64,000 nt of DNA from HXMU1420-2 sp034670145 (GTDB lineage: Bacteria > Pseudomonadota > Alphaproteobacteria > Rhodobacterales > Rhodobacteraceae), in contig JAXMOA010000004.1 of NCBI GenBank assembly GCA_034670145.1, forward strand, positions 124,001-188,000, given 5' to 3'. Positions 25,978 to 34,771 of this stretch are shown here, in pieces. The translations under genes were made by a program, and so were the position numbers. A model generated the notes under the pieces. That model was given only the letters and a program-made list of their open reading frames with translations. It did no database searches and had not been told where the DNA came from. Positions within the stretch are counted from its first letter, which is position 1, and each line of letters starts with the position of its first letter.

Positions 25978-26937
25978 TCAGGATTTCATCGACAGGATAC
26001 GCTCGGGGTCAATACGGCCAAGCAGCAGGTCACCGATGGCCTTCAGATTGCCCAACAAACGCCCGCGATAATCCGCCCAGCTCACCGGAAAAACCGTTCC
26101 GTGCAGATTGGACGCCAGGTTGCGCATCATCAACCGGCGCGCGCGCTTGCCCCCGATGGTGCCTTTGCGGCGCATGTATATTGGATTTGCGATTTGTGAA
26201 TACCCCAGGCGCAGTCCTGGCGTGCGCCCTGTCTTTGTTCCCAGATGAACACCGCGCATCGCAGCAGATCGCACCATCCGCCCGTGCTCTTTCAATCGGT
26301 TGGAGAAATCGACATCCTCCAGCCAGCTGTACAATGGCAGCCTTTCGTCAAAGAACACTTCGTTTTCCAGAATCGGCCGGATCCGCACAGCGGTATTGCA
26401 GCCATAGCCCGTATGCGCCGGGGTGAGCGTCAGGGGCGCGGGTTGCGCCAGCCCTTCGGCCAATAGTTTCGATCCCGCCGCGTGATCCAGACCCGGCCCG
26501 CGAATACCGTCCGCAATCAGCGTGCCCGTGGCCAGAACCACCTCGGGGTTGGCCTCGAACACGGATCTGACCTGTTCCAGATAGTCGGGCGCCATCAGAA
26601 AATCATCGTCCAGAAACAGCAGGATATCATTGGGTTGCAAGGCATTCAGGATGCGATTGCGCTGGCGGCACAGTCCTTTGGCGCTGATCAGAATCCGTAG
26701 ATCAAAGGGCAGGTCCAACTGTTCGACCTCACCCGCATCCTGTTGATCGGGGACACAGATCAACACCAGATCGGGCAGACAGGTTTGCTCCGCGATGCCA
26801 CGGATCGTTTCGGTCAAAATCCCCGGCCGCGATACGGTGGGGATACCAACGACCAGCCGTTGGGGGTTCCTGGCCATGTCTGACATGGCCTGAAACGCCG
26901 CGGCACTGGGCCGGCTGGTGTCCGTTTGCGAATTCAT
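25978..26937 (-). CDS. GT2 family glycosyltransferase
   Basis: This 319-residue inverting GT-A glycosyltransferase shows RLVVGIPTVSRPGILTETIRGI for the nucleotide fold, ILLFLDDDFLMAPDY with the DDD metal site (around residue 120) and PLYSWLEDVDFSNRLKEHG with the ED acceptor motif. The ATG at 26937 has AGGAAG upstream and starts MNSQTDTSRP; a longer frame would run into the sugar transferase gene. It lies 10 bp downstream of the priming enzyme and is probably co-transcribed with it. Confidence 0.9.
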   Translation of the reverse strand: MNSQTDTSRPSAAAFQAMSDMARNPQRLVVGIPTVSRPGILTETIRGIAEQTCLPDLVLICVPDQQDAGEVEQLDLPFDLRILISAKGLCRQRNRILNALQPNDILLFLDDDFLMAPDYLEQVRSVFEANPEVVLATGTLIADGIRGPGLDHAAGSKLLAEGLAQPAPLTLTPAHTGYGCNTAVRIRPILENEVFFDERLPLYSWLEDVDFSNRLKEHGRMVRSAAMRGVHLGTKTGRTPGLRLGYSQIANPIYMRRKGTIGGKRARRLMMRNLASNLHGTVFPVSWADYRGRLLGNLKAIGDLLLGRIDPERILSMKS

Positions 26938-26947
26938 TCCCGACTTC

Positions 26948-27670
26948 CTAATATGCGCCGCGACCCAGCAGCACGACACTAAAAGTGCGCATGACGATAC
27001 GAATGTCCTGAAACATCGACCAACTCCGAATATAGGATACGTCCAATGCCACCCGCCGTTCATAGCTGGTGTCACTGCGGCCGCTGACCTGCCAGATCCC
27101 CGTCAGACCCGGCCGAACGGTGGTATAGTCGGAATAATTCTGTCCGTATTTCTCAATTTCTGGCCGGGTGATCGGGCGCGGCCCCACAATCGACATTTCG
27201 CCGCGCAAAACGTTGAACAGTTGCGGCAGCTCGTCCAAGCTGGTGCTGCGCAGGAAGTAGCCGAGCCGGTCGACCCTTGGGTCGCGTTCCAGTTTACGCT
27301 GTTCCAGCCACTCTTCGCGGGCAATCGGATCAATGCGCAACAGGTTCTCCAACTCGCCCTCGCTATCCTGACGCATGGTTCTGAATTTGAGGCAGTCGAA
27401 AGATCGCCCGCCGTGCCCGACACGGGAATGCGCGAACAGAACCGGCCCCTCGCCCGACAGACGGATCGCCAGAGCGATCATGAACATGACCGGAGACAGA
27501 AACACCAGGCAGGCGACCGCAAAAACCTTGTCGAATGCGCGCTTCAGGAATGGCACGGGCTGTTCCTGACGGACAAAGATGACACCACCCTCGGCGCCCG
27601 TGATATCCGCAGTGGCCACGATGGCGATGGATCGGCTCTTTGGTGTTGCGCTGTTTTTCGTATCAAGCAT
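26948..27670 (-). CDS. ExoY-like undecaprenyl-phosphate sugar phosphotransferase
   Basis: This 240-residue protein is the priming enzyme that places the first sugar-1-phosphate on undecaprenyl phosphate. A single N-terminal hydrophobic segment (about residues 50-72) precedes the conserved catalytic part: FDCLKFRTM, RDPRVDRLGYFLRSTSLDELPQLFNVLRGEMSIVGPRP and RPGLTGIWQVSGRSDTSYE. The C-terminus LLGRGAY is typical of ExoY. The ATG at 27670 has GGGGGA about 4 nt upstream; one at 27682 is an alternative. Confidence 0.92.
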   Translation of the reverse strand: MLDTKNSATPKSRSIAIVATADITGAEGGVIFVRQEQPVPFLKRAFDKVFAVACLVFLSPVMFMIALAIRLSGEGPVLFAHSRVGHGGRSFDCLKFRTMRQDSEGELENLLRIDPIAREEWLEQRKLERDPRVDRLGYFLRSTSLDELPQLFNVLRGEMSIVGPRPITRPEIEKYGQNYSDYTTVRPGLTGIWQVSGRSDTSYERRVALDVSYIRSWSMFQDIRIVMRTFSVVLLGRGAY

Positions 27671-28230
27671 CGTATCCCCCATGGCGGACGTGCGAGTCCA
27701 CGCGCCATTGATTTGTGATGCCGTGAAAAAGACACAAAGCCGCCGGAATTTACGATTGCCGATTTGGAAACACTGTGTTCGCAAAACACGTCGGATCGCT
27801 TCAAACACGTTGCCGCGCAACCCTTTAGCTTGGCTCTCCTGGCCGCCAATCAAGGCAGAAGGGCGATGGTCCCGGCCTAATTCACAATATTTCAGACAAA
27901 TTTTCACCATATTTATCAGGTGCAAAGCGCAGCAACATGCGAAATGCGCCCGTCCTCGACAACGCCGGGTGACAGGCAAAACCCAAGGTGTCCCTGCCCG
28001 ACGCACCTGTTTGAAATTCCCGCAAGGGTGGTGCGAAACTCGATTCCTGCATCGCCATCGCTGATTTTCGCCTGTTCACCAAATCAGGACAATCCAACCG
28101 GAACACCGCGATTGGTAAGGTCAGCCGCAAAGGTCGGCGGCAGAATCTGTCTGCGAATTGACAGGATCGGTCAGATTGCCAAGCGTCCTGGGCAACGGCG
28201 CGCAACCGCCCCGACGAAAGGCCAAGGCAC
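27671..28230. other. 560-bp divergent intergenic region
   Basis: This stretch separates the priming transferase (minus) from the NRPS-like gene (plus) and contains no gene I can support. An A+T-rich island at about 27878-27922 (ACAATATTTCAGACAAATTT and ACCATATTTATC) stands out against the G+C-rich surroundings and is a likely regulatory region. A TTGACA occurs at about 28158-28163, without a convincing -10 partner. A minus-strand reading frame crossing the region runs into the NRPS-like coding start and looks like chance. Confidence 0.6.
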
Positions 28231-30894
28231 ATGCAGAACACTGATGAAAGCATCCAATCGGTTGCAGAGTTTCCAGCGACAGCTTCGCAGCGACGTTTCT
28301 GGTTCCTGCACGAGTTGGACCCGACGTCGGTGGCCAGTAATATTGCAGTGCATTGGGATCTGTATGGAGTCTGCCCTTCGGAGATCCTCGAAGACGCGTT
28401 CCGCCGGATCATCGAGCGTCACGAAATTCTGCGCACCCGGTTTGTGGAACGGGAGGGCGAGCTGTTTCAGCAAGTTGTGCCTGAAACGCCCTTTCGGCTC
28501 AGCACCATTGATTTGCGCACAATCCCGGCCGAAGAACACGAAAGCCGGATCGCTGGCGTGGCCTCGGAGCTTTCGGGGCGGCCATTTGATCTGAGCCAGC
28601 CCGGGCATTTGCGCGTGGCCTTGGTCCGGTCCCGTCCGGAAAAGACCAGCATTCTGATCGCCGCGCATCATGCTATTTTTGACGGGTTTTCAATCCGGGT
28701 ACTTGGGGCCGAGCTGGGCACAATTGCTGCGGCGCTGCTGGCCGGGCGCGAACCGGATTTGCCGGAGCTGCCATTGCAATACGGGGATTATGCCCAGTGG
28801 CAGGAAGCCTGCGAAGCGAATGGTGCCCTGGATCAGAGCGGCGCGTATTGGCAGCGTCAGTTGGCGGATATGCCCTATTTCAACCTGCCCTATGACCGCC
28901 CGACCGAACCGCTGGCCCAGCGCCCCGGAGGGCGGCTTGACGTGCCGTTGCACGAGGATTTTCAGGAACGGATGGAGGCCGCGGCCGGCGATTTCGGCAC
29001 CAGCGCCTTTTGTATCGGCAGCGCTGTGGCGGCGGCTGTTTTGCATCGCGTGACCGGGGCATCAGATGTTTCATTCGCGACAACCTTTGCCGGTCGCGGT
29101 GAGGCAGATCTGGAGCCTTTGATCGGTGTCTTTATCAATCCGGTTGTCTTGCGCATGCAATTGCAGGGCGAAACCTCGTTGCAGAGCGTTGTGCGCCAAT
29201 CTGCCGAAACCGTGCGCCATGCCCTGTCGCACGGCGACTACCCGTTCAATCGCCTGGTCAGCGACCTGAACCTGCCCCGGGATGCGACCCGCACGCCATT
29301 GGTTTCTGTGCTGTTTTCGTTGCAGCCTGTGTTCCTGCAGGAACAGACATATGGATCTCTGCGCCTGGAATCGATCCCCTCCAGAACCCCTGCGATCACA
29401 CATGACATTGCGATCAACGTCACCGGGCGTGATGCGGGATGGATGATGATGATCGACTATGATGTGAACCGGTTTGACCGGCGCACCATCGAGGCAATCG
29501 GGGAGCTGATGCGCGAAACCTTTGAGGCTGTGTTTCATCAGCCCGGGCTGATTGTTGCGGATCTGCCGTTTACGCAGCGCCAGGAAGCGGCCCGCCGCCC
29601 GGTTGTTCGTGTGACAGCCCCGACGCCGGCCGAATTGATCCATGATGAGCTGGCGCCAACGGATTTGGCTCTGGCAGAATTGTCGCCTATGGAGTTGGCG
29701 CCGGTAGAATTGGTACCGGCCGTTTCTTTGGCTGCTGAGCCACAATCAGCAGCGGCCCAGGCAGAAGCGGCCCAGGTTGAGGACGCGCTGATTCAGCGAC
29801 TGGGCAATATCTGGTCCGGGCTCCTGGGCCGGGCACCCGAAGACTGCGACGGCGACTTCTTTGATTTGGGCGGGCATTCCTTGCTCGGCTTGCGGATGTT
29901 GGCGCAGGTTGGCGCCGAATTTGGCGTGCGCCCCAGTATCGCGGATTTTCTGCAAAATTCGTCGTTGCGCGCCTTTGCCTTGCGGTTGTCAGACCTGATG
30001 CATCCAGAGGAAGAGGCCTGCGCCGCTGAAGCCGACAACGGATTGAACCTGATCTGGTTGCAGGAAGGAGAGCCTGACGCTCCACTCATCCTCTCGCTCA
30101 ACCAGCCCTTTCTGTATGGAAACCTGGCGCGCCACCTGGACAGCCGGATCGCCTGTGCCAATCTGCACATCAGCGACCCCGAGTTGCTGCGCGCCCGGAC
30201 TCCGGACTGCCTGGACCGGCTGATCCAATTGGCGACCAGCCAGATACGCGCGGTTGCGGCGGACAGGCCGGTGGCCTTACTGGGGCAATGTATAGACGGT
30301 ATATTGGCCTATCGCATCGCGCAGAATTTGGCACAGAGCGGGCATCCGGTGGAAACATTGGCAATGATTGACAGCTGGCGCCCCCGCCGTTTGCCAGAAG
30401 CAGGCAAGGCCAAACGCCTGTTCAAACGGCTCAGCGCCAAGAGCCGTCGGTTTTCGAACTACGGCGCGCAGTTCCTGCAGGGGCGGCTAAGCTGGGAAGA
30501 ATTCAAGTCCAAGAGCAGCTGGGGCAAATCCATGCTGATCCGTTCAGGACGCCTGAGCCCGCCAACCGAGGGGGAGACCCAGGAATGGGAAATCAACGGC
30601 CACCTGCGCGTCCTGATGTCGAAGGAAGAAGACTTGCCCTATGATTCCGAGGCCGTGCTGTTTTCAACCGCCAGCCAGACATTGCGCGCCCAGACGGAAC
30701 GGTTCGGGTGGATCGACTATTTGCCTGCGGATGTGCCGGTTTACCCCTTGGAAGGCTGGCATGAGGATGCGCTGTTGAAAAACGGAACTGCGCGGATCGC
30801 CGAAGTATTGCAAACGCGCCTGCTGCGCGCGTCAAATGGCACCGGGGTGCCGCAGGTGTCCGGACGCTCTCAGATCCGGCGCGCCTTGGCCTGA
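28231..30894 (+). CDS. NRPS-like protein: condensation - carrier - thioesterase, no adenylation domain
   Basis: This 887-residue cytoplasmic protein has three parts. A condensation domain occupies about residues 10-450, with the catalytic HHAIFDG at 146-152. A linker with repeated Glu-Leu-Ala/Ser-Pro units runs from about 465 to 500. A peptidyl carrier domain (about 515-590) has the phosphopantetheine Ser550 in FFDLGGHSLLG. A thioesterase-like alpha/beta hydrolase domain (about 605-865) has a cysteine where serine is usual (C687 in GQCIDG), with D714 and H844 as likely partners. No adenylation domain is present or nearby. It may form an ester or amide on a carrier-bound acyl group, perhaps one decorating the exopolysaccharide; that is inference. 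Confidence 0.9.
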   Translation: MQNTDESIQSVAEFPATASQRRFWFLHELDPTSVASNIAVHWDLYGVCPSEILEDAFRRIIERHEILRTRFVEREGELFQQVVPETPFRLSTIDLRTIPAEEHESRIAGVASELSGRPFDLSQPGHLRVALVRSRPEKTSILIAAHHAIFDGFSIRVLGAELGTIAAALLAGREPDLPELPLQYGDYAQWQEACEANGALDQSGAYWQRQLADMPYFNLPYDRPTEPLAQRPGGRLDVPLHEDFQERMEAAAGDFGTSAFCIGSAVAAAVLHRVTGASDVSFATTFAGRGEADLEPLIGVFINPVVLRMQLQGETSLQSVVRQSAETVRHALSHGDYPFNRLVSDLNLPRDATRTPLVSVLFSLQPVFLQEQTYGSLRLESIPSRTPAITHDIAINVTGRDAGWMMMIDYDVNRFDRRTIEAIGELMRETFEAVFHQPGLIVADLPFTQRQEAARRPVVRVTAPTPAELIHDELAPTDLALAELSPMELAPVELVPAVSLAAEPQSAAAQAEAAQVEDALIQRLGNIWSGLLGRAPEDCDGDFFDLGGHSLLGLRMLAQVGAEFGVRPSIADFLQNSSLRAFALRLSDLMHPEEEACAAEADNGLNLIWLQEGEPDAPLILSLNQPFLYGNLARHLDSRIACANLHISDPELLRARTPDCLDRLIQLATSQIRAVAADRPVALLGQCIDGILAYRIAQNLAQSGHPVETLAMIDSWRPRRLPEAGKAKRLFKRLSAKSRRFSNYGAQFLQGRLSWEEFKSKSSWGKSMLIRSGRLSPPTEGETQEWEINGHLRVLMSKEEDLPYDSEAVLFSTASQTLRAQTERFGWIDYLPADVPVYPLEGWHEDALLKNGTARIAEVLQTRLLRASNGTGVPQVSGRSQIRRALA

Positions 30895-30917
30895 GGCAGG
30901 GATATGGGGCGCAGAAG

Positions 30918-31661
30918 ATGCGCGGCGGCGTGACAAAAGCAGTGCCAAAAATAGACGTCTGGATCTGGTCGCTGGAGTCACCCACGGGGTCTGCGCCCGT
31001 CGGGGCCGATGTGCTGGACAGTGGAGAACAGGCCCGCGCTGCCCGTTTCGTGCGCCAGATCGACAGGGAACGGTTCATCGCCGCGCATGTCAGGATGCGC
31101 GAAATTCTGGCTGACTACGCGGGTCTTGCACCATCTGCCCTGCGGTTTGGGACAACCGGGCGGGCCAAACCTGTGCTGGCGGATGGCCCCGCTTTCAACC
31201 TGAGCCATTCCGGCGGATACGCAGCCCTGGCCGTCGCGCCGGATCACGATGAAACCGCCCTGCCCCTGGGTCTGGATATAGAAGCGCACCGTCCGATCGA
31301 ACCCCGGGTCGCTGACATCACCTTTTCCAAGGCCGAACTGTCAGACCTCGCCGCTTTGTCGGGGCAGGAATGGCGGGATGGGTTTTTCCGCTGCTGGACC
31401 CGCAAAGAGGCCGTGATCAAGGCGCTTGGCACAGGGTTATATATGGATCTGGCCAGTTTTGACGTCACTTTGGCGGCGCAGGACAAAGCGCGGCTGACCC
31501 GGATCGGCGCCGAACATCCGCAACCCCATGCCTGGCAAATGTGCCATTTCGACCTGTCCCCGCAAATGCCCGGTGCCCTTGCATGCATCGCTGGCGACTC
31601 TCGAATGAGCGTTGCCTTGTGCGATGCGCCTGAAATTGTGCGCCCGGTCTTTCGTTTCTGA
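30918..31661 (+). CDS. Sfp-type 4'-phosphopantetheinyl transferase
   Basis: This 247-residue enzyme transfers phosphopantetheine from CoA to a carrier-protein serine. The two family motifs are intact: LGLDIEAHRP (Mg2+ ligands D120 and E122) and FFRCWTRKEAVIKALGTGL (E164 and K168), plus the CoA-binding NLSHSGGYAALAV. It starts 23 bp after the NRPS-like gene, so it is almost certainly dedicated to that protein's carrier domain, although Sfp-type enzymes are often promiscuous. Confidence 0.93.
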   Translation: MRGGVTKAVPKIDVWIWSLESPTGSAPVGADVLDSGEQARAARFVRQIDRERFIAAHVRMREILADYAGLAPSALRFGTTGRAKPVLADGPAFNLSHSGGYAALAVAPDHDETALPLGLDIEAHRPIEPRVADITFSKAELSDLAALSGQEWRDGFFRCWTRKEAVIKALGTGLYMDLASFDVTLAAQDKARLTRIGAEHPQPHAWQMCHFDLSPQMPGALACIAGDSRMSVALCDAPEIVRPVFRF

Positions 31662-31704
31662 TCGAATCCCTTATGCTAAGAGGCGTGTGACAAGGGAAGA
31701 ATGA

Positions 31705-32214
31705 ATGCCTCAGGACATCGATTATGGCAATCTGATGCACAATGCGATGCGCTCTTTGATTCGGTCTGTTTTGACCGATGTGGCAGAGCGCGGGCTGCCG
31801 GGTGCGCATCATTTCTTTATCACCTTTGACACGCACCATCCGGATGCGGAACTGGCCGATTGGCTAGGGGATCGTTATCCCGGTGAAATGACCGTTGTGC
31901 TGCAACATTGGTTCGACAATCTGACCGTCACCGAAGACGGGTTTGCGGTGACTTTGAACTTCGGCAATCGGCCCGAACCTCTGTACGTGCCGTTTGATGC
32001 GATCAAGACCTTTGTCGATCCGTCGGTCGAGTTTGGCCTGCGCTTTGAATCCGCCGAGGACGAAGAAGAGGATATCGTGGGCATTGAACATATGCCGGTA
32101 TCCGATCTGATTGAAACGACCGCACAGGAAACCGCCGCGGGGTCAGAAACGCCGGCCAAATCCGAGCCGCAGGGCGAGGCCGAGGTCGTCTCGCTGGACA
32201 GTTTTCGCAAATAG
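31705..32214 (+). CDS. sspB: SspB-like ClpXP adaptor protein
   Basis: This 169-residue protein is of the alphaproteobacterial SspB type, which tethers ssrA-tagged or other substrates to ClpXP. The substrate-binding domain shows IDYGNLMHNAMRSLIRSVL, GAHHFFITFDTHHPD, LQHWFDNLTVTEDGF and LYVPFDAIKTFVDPSVEFGL. An acidic flexible tail follows, ending EVVSLDSFRK, where the last residues probably bind the ClpX N-domain. It appears monocistronic. Confidence 0.9.
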   Translation: MPQDIDYGNLMHNAMRSLIRSVLTDVAERGLPGAHHFFITFDTHHPDAELADWLGDRYPGEMTVVLQHWFDNLTVTEDGFAVTLNFGNRPEPLYVPFDAIKTFVDPSVEFGLRFESAEDEEEDIVGIEHMPVSDLIETTAQETAAGSETPAKSEPQGEAEVVSLDSFRK

Positions 32215-32236
32215 ACCGCCCGCCGGGCAACCGCTG

Positions 32237-33229
32237 TCAGAGCTCCAGATCCAGTGTCACCGGGAAATGATCTGACGCCGTCAGCAAGGCGTCTCGCAAC
32301 GCGATATCGGTCCAGCATTCCGCGTCGTTGAACGGATGCCAGATGCGCCAGGCCGGGCGACGGGACATCAGGTCGGGCGATATCATCACATAGTCCAGCA
32401 GAGCCTGAAGATAGGTCTGCTGCGGATACAACAAGAACCGCGCGGTGGTATGCATGGCTGGCAATCTGCGTTGCAGTGCCTGGCGCGCGTGCGGGTCAAA
32501 CATTTCGTCGCCCAGCACAATCTCGACCGAAGAGCGCCCGAACAGGTGCTCATATTCGTCCAGCCCCGGGCCGTCGTTCAGATCGCCCAGCACGATCAGG
32601 GAATGCGTTTCATCCAGGTGGGACTGAATGCGGCGGCGCAGCCAGATGGCCTGGGCCAATTGTTTGCGACGGTTGGCGATCGAACGGCGCATGACCTGAT
32701 CGCGCGTTTGGGCGCCATGCGGCGCCTTGGATTTCAGATGCGCGCCGATCAAACGCAGTTCTGTTCCATCTGAAGTCTGGATCCGCAGCTCCAGCGGTGG
32801 TTTGGAAAAGCGGACCATGTCCTCGGTCGCATCAACATCCAGATCAATCCGCAATACATCGTCAAAACGCGGGGCTTGCGCAGTTTCATGGGGATCATGC
32901 CAGACCTGCATACGGTCCGGGTCATAGAGCAAGGCGATTTCCTGCTGGGTGTCATTCAGAAAACCGGTGGCAACCGCCCGCGTGCGCAGGTCATATGCCC
33001 GCGCAAAATGCGTCAACGCCGTTATGGTGCTGCGTTTGGAGCTGCTGTCGGGGGCTTCAACGATCATGACCGCGTCACAATCCAATCGCCCGAACACATG
33101 CCCCAACGCATCGGCCTGTGCCTGGCGCGTTACGTCGCGCCGACCTGACCAGTTTTGGTCCCGCTGCAGCTGATCCTGGTCATCAAACAGGTTTGAGAAC
33201 CACTCCACATTATAGGTCGCCAGCCGCAT
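32237..33229 (-). CDS. endonuclease/exonuclease/phosphatase family protein
   Basis: This 330-residue protein starts MRLATYNVEWFSNLFDD, the usual N-strand of EEP superfamily enzymes with the metal/Asn site. It carries DAVMIVEAPD (the glutamate of the active site), RLIGAHLKSK (catalytic His) and LIVLGDLNDGPG (Asp/Asn pair), with a late SDHFPVTLDL His. Mg2+-dependent phosphodiesterase activity is expected; the substrate cannot be read. It lies 9 bp downstream of the DnaJ/TerB gene. Confidence 0.9.
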   Translation of the reverse strand: MRLATYNVEWFSNLFDDQDQLQRDQNWSGRRDVTRQAQADALGHVFGRLDCDAVMIVEAPDSSSKRSTITALTHFARAYDLRTRAVATGFLNDTQQEIALLYDPDRMQVWHDPHETAQAPRFDDVLRIDLDVDATEDMVRFSKPPLELRIQTSDGTELRLIGAHLKSKAPHGAQTRDQVMRRSIANRRKQLAQAIWLRRRIQSHLDETHSLIVLGDLNDGPGLDEYEHLFGRSSVEIVLGDEMFDPHARQALQRRLPAMHTTARFLLYPQQTYLQALLDYVMISPDLMSRRPAWRIWHPFNDAECWTDIALRDALLTASDHFPVTLDLEL

Positions 33230-33238
33230 TGCGCGCCC

Positions 33239-33916
33239 TCACTTCATTGCGTTGATCTCTTCCCAGGCCCGGTTGATATCGATCATGCGACGTTCGGCCA
33301 GACGGATTGCCTCTTTGGGCACTCCGCGCGCCATCATCGTGTCCGGGTGAGTCTGACGCACCAGGTGGCGCCAGGCCTTGCGAACCTCGTCCAGCGGGGT
33401 ATCCGGCGTGACCCCCAGCACTGAATAAGGATCGGGCACCGCATCCGGCACAAACCGCGCGCGCAAGGCCCGAAACGCCATCTCTGACATGCCAAAGATT
33501 TCGGCCACGGTTTCCAGAAAATCATCTTCGCCCGGATGATAGACCCCATCCGCGATGGCGATGTGAAACAACCCGTCCATCAGGTCACCCAGCGTTTCCG
33601 GGTCATCCGCGAACATGCGATGAATGCTTTTGGCGTAATCCTGATAGCCCGCAACATCTGTTCGGGCCATGTCAAAGACCCGGGCTGCGCCCGCTTCGTC
33701 GCCGGGAGCGATATGAAACACCTCGCGAAAGGCCATGACCTCATCGCGTGTGACCAGCCCGTCGGCCTTGGCCATCTTCGCCCCCAAAGCGATGACGGCA
33801 ATGGCAAACCCCACGCTGCGTTCGGGCGGGGTACGCAGGCGGTCAAAAACGGCGGCAAGGCCTTCGCCGCTGGTCAAAGCCGCGAGCGCTTCGGTTATGC
33901 GAGTCCAGAGTGACAT
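33239..33916 (-). CDS. TerB-DnaJ domain protein (DjlA-like co-chaperone)
   Basis: This 225-residue protein has an N-terminal TerB-like helical domain (about 35-140: GFAIAVIALGAKMAKADGLVTRDEV and MDGLFHIAIADGVYHPGEDDFL) and a C-terminal J-domain (about 160-225). The J-domain holds PDPYSVLGVTPDTPLDEVRKAWR and the essential HPD in QTHPDTM. It should stimulate DnaK. Unlike E. coli DjlA, no N-terminal membrane anchor is visible. It forms a pair with the EEP gene. Confidence 0.9.
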   Translation of the reverse strand: MSLWTRITEALAALTSGEGLAAVFDRLRTPPERSVGFAIAVIALGAKMAKADGLVTRDEVMAFREVFHIAPGDEAGAARVFDMARTDVAGYQDYAKSIHRMFADDPETLGDLMDGLFHIAIADGVYHPGEDDFLETVAEIFGMSEMAFRALRARFVPDAVPDPYSVLGVTPDTPLDEVRKAWRHLVRQTHPDTMMARGVPKEAIRLAERRMIDINRAWEEINAMK

Positions 33917-34075
33917 GCGGGCAGTCTAACGTTTCTGCACTGCAGAGTCAGGATTCAGTTGCGGGTGTTTTTGCATCTGGGTCAGCCATTTTTTCAATTT
34001 TTTTTCACTGGCCGACAATGGCCCGTTTGTCAAAACGCCCCGCTTTGACCGGGCAAGGCGCGACCCGGTGCCTGC

Positions 34076-34693
34076 TCACTCCAGCGTTCGCTGTCCATGT
34101 GGCGTGTCGAATGTGGCACAGAGCCCCGGCGCATCCGCCGTTTCAAAGGCCACCCGGTCATCCTTCAGAAAAGCCTTCAGAAGCGATTGCAAGGTTGCAG
34201 CCTGCGGATGGGCCACAGTCAGGCGGTGCAGCCGGCACCCCGAGGGTGCCAACATCTGCGCCGGATGATCCGCGCAGCGCCATTGGATCAGCGCCGGGTG
34301 CATATTGTCAAACGGCAGCACCCCATCGTCAGGCACCACCATATCCCAGGCCAAAGCGCCACGGGTCAGGGCAATGGGCCGGCCAACCTCTGGCCGCAGA
34401 TCAGGCAAAAGCGTGGTCAGGTCTTCGCTCCGGCAGATCCAGTTGGTCAGGCGCGCGGGCCCGGTTCTGCGATCCAGGTCGAACCAGCGTGGACGGTCTG
34501 GCGCCGGTGCCGCAGGATCAATGGCGATAGCCTCGAGGTAGAGCCCATCCTCCAGCCCCAAAAGCTGGTTATGCGTGCCAAAGACCGGGTGTTGCCCCCC
34601 AGGCTGAAGCCGCACGCCCAATGCGGATTCAATCGCGTCAGTGGCCGCGTCGAGTGTGGCGCCGGATACCGCCAGGTGGTCAAGGATCATCAT
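34076..34693 (-). CDS. VOC superfamily (glyoxalase-like) protein
   Basis: This protein of about 205 residues begins ILDHLAVSGATLDAATDAIESALGV and has GTHNQLLGLEDGLYLEAIAIDP, followed by a second repeat of the fold. This matches the PF13468-type glyoxalase-like domain. The start is uncertain: ATG codons at 34693 and 34690 begin the conserved part, and weaker upstream starts exist. The function is unassigned. The 159 bp toward the DnaJ/TerB gene hold nothing I recognise. Confidence 0.78.
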   Translation of the reverse strand: MMILDHLAVSGATLDAATDAIESALGVRLQPGGQHPVFGTHNQLLGLEDGLYLEAIAIDPAAPAPDRPRWFDLDRRTGPARLTNWICRSEDLTTLLPDLRPEVGRPIALTRGALAWDMVVPDDGVLPFDNMHPALIQWRCADHPAQMLAPSGCRLHRLTVAHPQAATLQSLLKAFLKDDRVAFETADAPGLCATFDTPHGQRTLE

Positions 34694-34771
34694 GTCGGCA
34701 AAGGACATCCAAACCGGCGACGTCGTCAAGCCCGAAATCAGCGTGCCACCCCGTCTTTCACAAAAGCCCCC

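Noticed and set aside
27882..28412. Minus-strand frame across the 560-bp divergent region
   Set aside because: It runs antisense into the NRPS-like coding start, has no recognisable domain and no plausible ribosome binding site.
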